DNA from: Bacteroidota bacterium
GTDB lineage: Bacteria; Bacteroidota; Bacteroidia; B-17B0; Aurantibacillaceae
DNA length: 21,802 nucleotides
Assembly (NCBI GenBank): GCA_016708845.1
Contig: JADJFB010000020.1
Coordinates: 1 to 21,802, forward strand
Reading direction: 5' to 3'
The notes beneath the pieces were generated by a model that saw nothing but the letters and a program-made list of their open reading frames with translations, was not told the origin of the DNA and did no database searches. This document shows, in pieces, positions 16,366-21,802 of this stretch (the first letter of the stretch is position 1; every line of letters starts with the position of its first letter). The position numbers and the translations under genes were made by a program.

Positions 16366-18322
16366 AAAGTTGTGCGTATTTGGTTTGATTTTTTCTGTCA
16401 ATTGTATACTAGCAGCAAATAAAGACAGTTGGAGTTCAAAGCCAACATATGATATTGTTAATGACTCATTAAGTAAATATGATGTTGTAAACATATTTTA
16501 TAAAAATCAGATTAGTATTGATTTAAATACCCAATTCGAAACGACTTATCTCATTCATCAAAAATCAAAGATCTTTTCAAGTAAGGGTTTGGATATTCAT
16601 CCCGAATTTTTGCTTCCTAATGTAAAATTGATTGAAAAGATTAAGGCAAGATCGATAAAACCTGATGGGTCTTATAAGGATCTTAAATCATCGGATATCA
16701 AAATTACGCCTCTTGAATATGGTTCCAGGATCTGCAAGTTCGTTATTCCTGCTACAGAAATTGGAGACGAGGTGGAGTTTTTAATATCATATACCGAAAA
16801 AAGGAAATCCCTCTATTCCAGATGTGTTTTTTCATAGAGAAGCATTTACTATTTTATCAGAGTTTACGTTGTCACTAGCTGAAGGCATAAAGATCGAATC
16901 TAAAGGTTACAATAAATTGCCAGCCTAGGGTGACATAGGTAAAGGAGTGAGAAATTATATATGGACCTTTAATAATCTTGAAAAAATAGGGAAGGGGAGT
17001 AAACTCATTGTATATAACGATTTACCATTTTTGCGCATAGCAATAAGAAGTGTTTTTTATAAAAATAAAGTTACTATACCAATAGAATATACTTATTGGA
17101 GCGATTTCAGGCAGGAAATGTCATTTTATCAATACACTGGACATCGATTGAGCTATGATAAAAATTTGGGTAGTTTTATAACAAAGCACATGGGTTTAGA
17201 AACCGATCATCTTACGCAAAGGAAAGGCTTGATAAGCTAGCTGCTACTATTGGTTTTATAAATGATAGTTTGACCTTATTTTATCCAAGGGATACCGCTG
17301 AAGCAAATAAACTGTTAGGTGAGCATTTAAAAAACAATAAATTGCCATATGGTTCTATAATGGATTTATATTCTACAGTATTAGATATGACTTATTTCGA
17401 TTACTATTTATGTTTGGGAAGAGAGAGGGATCTTGGTGATATAGATGTTCAATTTGTAAGCAGGAATCAAATAAAAGAGTTATTTTTTTCATTTTCTTTT
17501 GATGGAAAATATTATTTCATTTTCCCTAAAGAAAAATATGAATCCTATGATTTTGGAGAAATACCACAAAAACTGGAAGGTACCAAAGCTGTTGTTTTTC
17601 CGCGAAATGGAACTGCCTCAAACACCAACATCTTAATATTGCCAGTAACTACAAAAATTGGTAATACTAAGAATACCAACACATTTGCGTACATCAACTT
17701 AAAAGGAAGTGAGGAAAAATATTTGGAGCGCACAAAACTTATTACAACCGGTGCTTTAACATCTGTGTATAGAAACTTATACAGTAATCAGAAAAAAGAT
17801 TCTGTTGATATTAACGACCTTAATAAAATATTATTTGATAGTTATGAAGATCAGATAGATTCTCTTTCATTAGAAAAAAGTGAACATGTTCCACCGTTTG
17901 TTTTTTCATTGAAGTTTAATAAAAAACAAAGTAATCTAATTACTAGTCTTAATGATAGTTTAAAAACGCTTCCATTATCAAAAATTATATCACACAGATT
18001 AGTTAATTCATATCAAGAAGAAGATGAGGATAAGAGACTCCCTGTATCATTTGCCTATACTGATAATATAAAATATTATCTAGTGTTTGATAAAGATGTA
18101 AGGATTTTTCATAAAGAAACTGATGATGTATTATTTGAAAATGATTTCGGTATCTATGAGTTAAAGATCAATCAATTAAATCCTCACACGGTTTATATAT
18201 ACTCAAAGCTTATTTTAAACAAATCTAATCTCAATCTTTCCGATCATTCTCCTTTGTTTGAACTATGTGGAAAGGTTAAAAGTTTGCAAAATAAAAACCT
18301 GTCATTTAAAATCTTAAAGTAA
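16346..18322 (+). CDS. Secreted DUF3857 protein lacking the transglutaminase triad, three frame defects
   Basis: The ATG at 16346, inside the last codons of the upstream gene, opens a signal peptide (KKLCVFGLIFSVNCILAA). A DUF3857 domain follows, recognised by IEKIKARSIKPDGSYKDL, EIGDEVEFLISYTE and, after repair, GNPSIPDVFFHREAFTI. Three defects interrupt it: an extra A in the run at 16797-16802, an in-frame TAG at 16926-16928, and a missing A at 17218-17220. Repaired, the frame spans 658 residues to the TAA at 18320-18322. Where the upstream protein has the Cys-containing GDCKDMA motif, this one reads LPYGSIMDLYSTVLD, and no His/Asp motifs follow, so it looks like a non-catalytic relative. 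The C-terminal 300 residues contain a beta-rich stretch and no recognised motif. Its job is unknown; the coupling to the upstream protein suggests a common process. Confidence 0.75.
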
Positions 18323-18326
18323 TCAT

Positions 18327-20975
18327 TTACCCTTTAATGTTCCTTATAATCTCATCTAACTGAGCCATATCTTTGCACTTTACTTCGCGTGCTTTAGAAC
18401 CTTCAAATTGTCCAATGATTCCAGCAGCTTCTAGTTGATCAACAATTCTGCCTGCGCGGTTATAACCTAGTTTTAATTTTCGTTGTAAGAAAGATGCTGA
18501 ACCCTGTTGGAACTGTACTACCAATTTAGCTGCTTCATCAAACATTTTATCACGCTCGCTTAAATCAATTTCTTCTTTGCCATCGCTACCATCTTCGCCA
18601 ACATATTCAGGCAATAAAAAGGCGCTAGGGTAGGCACGTTGTGAACCAATAAACTCTGTGATTTTTTCAGCTTCAGGTGTATCCACAAAAGCACACTGGA
18701 TACGAATTAAATCATTTCCTGTACTTAATAACATATCACCTCTACCAATTAACTGCTCCGCACCACCTGCATCTAAAATGGTTCGGCTATCAATTTTACT
18801 TGTTACACGGAAAGCAATACGAGCTGGGAAGTTGGCTTTAATAGTTCCTGTAATAATATTTACTGACGGACGTTGAGTGGCAATAATTAAATGAATACCG
18901 ATAGCACGCGCTAACTGAGCTAAACGAGCAATGGGAGTTTCTACTTCTTTACCAGCGGTCATAATTAAATCAGCAAACTCATCTACAACCAATACAATGT
19001 ACGGTAAATATTTGTGTCCTTCGTTTGGATTTAATTTACGATTGATAAACTTAACGTTATACTCTTTAATATTTCTTACTTGCGCATCTTGTAATAAAGC
19101 GTAACGGTTATCCATTTCAATACATAAACTATTTAATGTATGAACAACCTTTGTATTGTCAGTGATAATTGCATCTTCAGAGTTTGGAAGTTTCGCTAAA
19201 AAGTGGCGTTCAATTTTATTAAATAAGGTTAACTCTACTTTTTTAGGATCTACTAACACAAATTTAATTTGCGCAGGATGTTTTTTATAAAGTAAAGACA
19301 CCAATACAGCATTTAATCCAACTGATTTCCCTTGCCCTGTTGCACCAGCCATTAATAAGTGAGGCATCTTGGCTAAATCAGCAATAAAAATTTCGTTGTT
19401 AATGGTTTTACCCAAAGCAATTGGTAAATCGTGTGTTGTATTTTGAAATTTCTCAGAAGCAATGATATTACGCATTGGTACCATTTCTGGATTTTGGTTT
19501 GGCACTTCAATACCAATCGTTCCACGACCTGGAATAGGAGCAATGATACGAATACCTAACGCTGCTAAACTTAAAGCGATATCATCCTCTAAGTTTTTAA
19601 TTTTAGAAATACGAACACCAGGTGCAGGAACTATTTCGTAAAGCGTAACGGTAGGCCCTACAATAGCTGAGATTTTATCAATTTCAATTCCGTAATTTTT
19701 TAATGTGCTAACAATGCGGTCTTTGTTAGCTGTTAACTCTTCGTTGCTAACCTTTGCGTTACCAGTGCCATAATCAATTAATAATTCAACGCTAGGAAAC
19801 TGATAGTGACCTAAATCTAAAGTTGGATCGTATTGCCCAAATTTTTCTACTAGTTGAGATGCTTTTAACTCATCATCTAAGGTAATTTGATTTTCTTTTG
19901 GTTCTTCTTTTACAAATTCTGGTTCTTTTAATATTTCATCTGCAAGTTACTCACCTCAAAATCTAAATCTTTTTGGTTCCTCAGGTTGTGTATTAACTTC
20001 TAATTCTAAAGGAATGTTTTCTGCTACTGGTTCAACAATTGCTTCTTCTTTTACTTCTTCGTTAGTAGAAATCACTTCAAAGTTTAAAAGAGCTTCTTCC
20101 TCTTCTTTACTTAAAGTTGGTTCTTTTTCAAAAACAGTATTTGCATGAGGGTTAATAACGTTTGAATTGTCATTTAATTCTTGCTCAATAATATCTTCGT
20201 TATCTAAATTAGGTAATACATCTTTTGATATTGAAATTCATGTTGATGCTTAATACTAAAAAGCCTAACATGCTAAATGCTAATATGGCTAAGGTTCCAA
20301 CACTTCCTACATAATTTGATAATTGAATATTTAAGATGTATCCATAACCACCACCTAGATAAAAGAATTTATCATGAAAGAAAAAAGCTAACACTAAACT
20401 TGTCCAAACTAAAAAGAATAACCACTTAGCGATGAACGCAGATGATTTAGTAATTTGTTTATTTAATACTTTTGTAAACCATAAATAATAAAGCTGGCAC
20501 TAAAAATAAAAGACGCTACGCCAAACCATTTGTACATAAACAGGTGAGATTACAAGTGCACCAAATTTGCCTAGCCAGTTTACTACCTTTGTATCAATAG
20601 CAAATAATTCGGAGATAGGACCTAGTACTTTATCTTGATCTTTTTCCCAAGTGAAAATATAAAGAGGTTAATGCAATAAATAGATAAGCACCACCAGAGT
20701 ATCAATAATAATCCAATTAATTTTGTGTGCGCTCGTTACGATATACAGTAACGGTTTTATTCAACGTTCTAATAACGAAGTTTTGTTTCGTTAACAGAAG
20801 ATTTCGCTTCTACTTTTAGAGGCAGAAGATTTAGTTGAATCTGTTTTAGTAGATTTTGATTTATTTTTAAAGAACTTAATACGGTTTCTTCAATATCGTT
20901 TTATCAATAGATGAATCCTGAACGACCCCTATCGTCGACAGGTTTTTCCCTGAATTTATTTTTGGTTGTTGCCAT
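18327..20975 (-). CDS. ftsK: DNA translocase FtsK, N-terminal part frame-broken
   Basis: This hexameric ATPase is anchored at the division septum and pumps chromosome ends toward the dif site for XerCD resolution. The ATG at 20973-20975 opens MATTKNKFREKPVDD. About 20300-20780 codes for the four-helix membrane domain, in pieces such as KTVTVYRNERTHKI, NWLGKFGALV and LGGGYGYILN. An acidic Glu-rich linker runs from about 19900 to 20220. The motor is clean from 19940 down: LGIRIIAPIPGRGTIGIEVPN, Walker A GATGQGKS (about 19323-19346), Walker B VLVVDEFADLI, and FPARIAFRVTSKIDSRTILD. The C-terminal gamma winged-helix holds SASFLQRKLKLGYNRAGRI and LEAAGIIG. The open frame continues upstream of 19505 to about 19940 without a start codon, so no start there is needed. 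Indels occur near 19945, 19970 and repeatedly above 20215. It converges on the DUF3857 gene with a four-base gap. Confidence 0.93.
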
Positions 20976-21070
20976 GTTTTATGTAATAAAAATAAGGGCA
21001 AGAGCTCGAAAATTGAGAGAAACCTTAAAATGTTTTAAACGTTAGGATTTTAATAAGTTAGGGTAGATTT

Positions 21071-21099
21071 AACCGCAAAGAGGCAGAGTTTTATCGCAA
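21071..21099. repeat. CGCAAAG short direct repeats
   Basis: CGCAAAG occurs at about 21073 and again about 20 bases on, with a related GGCAGAG between. Arrays of CGCAAAG-like words are familiar to me from intergenic regions of Bacteroidota genomes. Only two full copies are seen here, in a region with indel errors. Confidence 0.4.
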
Positions 21100-21221
21100 A
21101 GTTCGTTGAGAAAATGAATACCCCCTGCATATGTTGGTAATAGTGCGGCTGGTTTTGGCGAAAAGAGCGAACCGCCATTCGGGGAAGATTTTTTGCGGGG
21201 TAAATGGGGGTTGGTCTTTCG

Positions 21222-21260
21222 CCTTGAATTTTTGTCTCTTTTTCTTCAAGGAAAAAGAGA
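21222..21260. repeat. Two overlapping, mutually exclusive inverted repeats
   Basis: TCTCTTTTTC (21235-21244) pairs perfectly with GAAAAAGAGA (21251-21260) across the 6-base loop TTCAAG. CCTTGAA (21222-21228) pairs perfectly with TTCAAGG (21245-21251), which is that loop plus one base. Only one stem can form at a time. No T-run follows on either strand, so it is not a standard terminator, though it sits 14 bases after the mtaB stop. Confidence 0.6.
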
Positions 21261-21273
21261 ATATGAAGATAAA

Positions 21274-21802
21274 CTAAACTAAAACAGGAACTAGCTCAGC
21301 GCTCACAAAACCATCTTCAGTAATAGTTTTAGTAAGTAGTGCGAAGTTAAGGTTTTACCAATTTTTCATCAAGGATATACGATTTTGATGTAGTTTCGCA
21401 AAACCATTCACTATGCCTTTTTATTTTCATGTGCAAATAGCACTATATATTCTTTGTTAAGGTTTTGCTCTTAAAGTGACGCAACTTTTGTAGATAAAAT
21501 ACGTAGCATTTTATTACGGCGTTTGCCTATGCATAATCAACAACTCCTTTCATCTCAATGGCTTCGGTGTTGTCGCGTTCGCAGCATGTGAATACATGCA
21601 AATAAGAAACATCTAACCGAATTGATGAAATTGTAAGTATCTGTAAAATGTTCAATGGTTTCTCACGAAACCAACAATCTACATCTACACCAGTACTGCA
21701 GCAATGCGGCATTAATTCTTTAATTTTTAGCAACACGGTCTTGGTACAGTTCGCGATTTATAGCGACGTTTCATTTCTTGCTAGAATCTCATTATTCCCA
21801 CT
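21274..21802 (-). CDS. mtaB: tRNA t6A37 methylthiotransferase MtaB, C-terminal part, frame-broken
   Basis: MtaB is a radical-SAM enzyme that converts t6A to ms2t6A at position 37 of ANN-decoding tRNAs. Only the C-terminal part is in the window. Across frames it reads SGNNEILAR, a KRELYQDR-like block, LKIKELMPHCC, GVDV followed by a disturbed GFPGET, TDTYNFIN, DVSYLHVFT and ERDNTEAIEMKGVV. A basic KxxRHF region and a TRAM-like C-terminal domain (HENKK, EKLVKP, LLK) follow, ending LVPVLV at the TAG at 21274-21276. The N-terminal methylthiotransferase domain and the CxxxCxxC cluster motif lie beyond the window edge. Several indels break the frame. ftsK follows on the same strand after 298 bases, so it probably has its own promoter. 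The family is well supported by the SYLHVFT-ERxNT block. Confidence 0.83.

Larger units (their letters stand above)
20976..21273. other. Intergenic region upstream of ftsK and downstream of mtaB
   Basis: No coding frame is supported in these 298 bases. They hold a short direct-repeat stretch with CGCAAAG twice (about 21072-21098), a GC-richer block (about 21120-21215) unlike its surroundings, and nested inverted repeats at 21222-21260. The ftsK promoter should lie here, but I see no convincing TAnnTTTG in the right place. The GC-richer block and repeats look like a dispersed intergenic element, which cannot be shown from one copy. Confidence 0.5.

Noticed and set aside
16303..18876. Short antisense frames at 16303-16494, 17545-17733 and 18658-18876
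   Set aside because: They lie inside supported coding regions on the other strand and show no motif or start context of their own.
1..21802. CRISPR array, transposon, tRNA or rRNA genes
   Set aside because: No regularly spaced repeats, transposase motifs or tRNA/rRNA signatures were seen on either strand.
1979..21802. Functional link between the YciO/YrdC-family protein and MtaB through t6A on tRNA
   Set aside because: Both touch the same tRNA position in principle, but they are about 19 kb apart with unrelated genes between, and the first may be a YciO-type protein.

Overview
The window looks like a chromosomal piece from a member of the phylum Bacteroidota. It is AT-rich, several intergenic spaces carry the Bacteroidota-type -7 box TAnnTTTG, and the gene content is typical of the phylum: PafA phosphatase, a PD40/SPOR-type envelope protein, a bacterial GGGP-synthase-family protein next to a phosphopantetheinyl transferase, DUF4197 and DUF3857/transglutaminase proteins. 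I cannot place it below phylum. No mobile element, CRISPR array, rRNA or tRNA was seen.

Left part (1-6990). Six genes can be recognised by following the protein across frames, but all carry many small insertions and deletions: pafA (+, cut by the window edge), a YciO/YrdC/Sua5-family protein (+), a long TPR/PD40/SPOR-like secreted protein (+) ending in a strong hairpin terminator, then bcp and nth on the minus strand, and a DUF523 protein (+) ending in a second terminator. nth and the DUF523 gene diverge from a palindromic promoter region.

Middle part (7060-19940). The sequence is mostly clean, with only isolated one-base defects, mainly in homopolymers. It holds a DUF4197 protein (-), cinA and an alpha/beta hydrolase (+), and a tight five-gene minus-strand operon: 4'-phosphopantetheinyl transferase, GGGP-synthase family, ThiE/TenI-like, PnuC-like transporter, NadR-type kinase. 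ahcY (+) diverges from that operon. After it come two tandem secreted transglutaminase-like proteins (+), the first with an intact Cys-His-Asp triad and the second a DUF3857 protein without it. The C-terminal half of ftsK (-) closes the region.

Right part (19940-21802). Frame breaks return. It holds the N-terminal half of ftsK, an intergenic stretch with repeat-like and hairpin structure, and a partial mtaB (-) cut by the window edge.

The rise of indels toward both ends, with protein similarity preserved across frames, is best explained by poor base accuracy at the ends of a small contig and not by pseudogenes. I found no convincing undescribed multi-gene system. The most interesting items are the active/inactive transglutaminase-like pair, the lipid/cofactor operon with a ThiE-like protein that appears to lack standard active-site motifs, two divergent promoters built as palindromes, and a pair of mutually exclusive hairpins between mtaB and ftsK.
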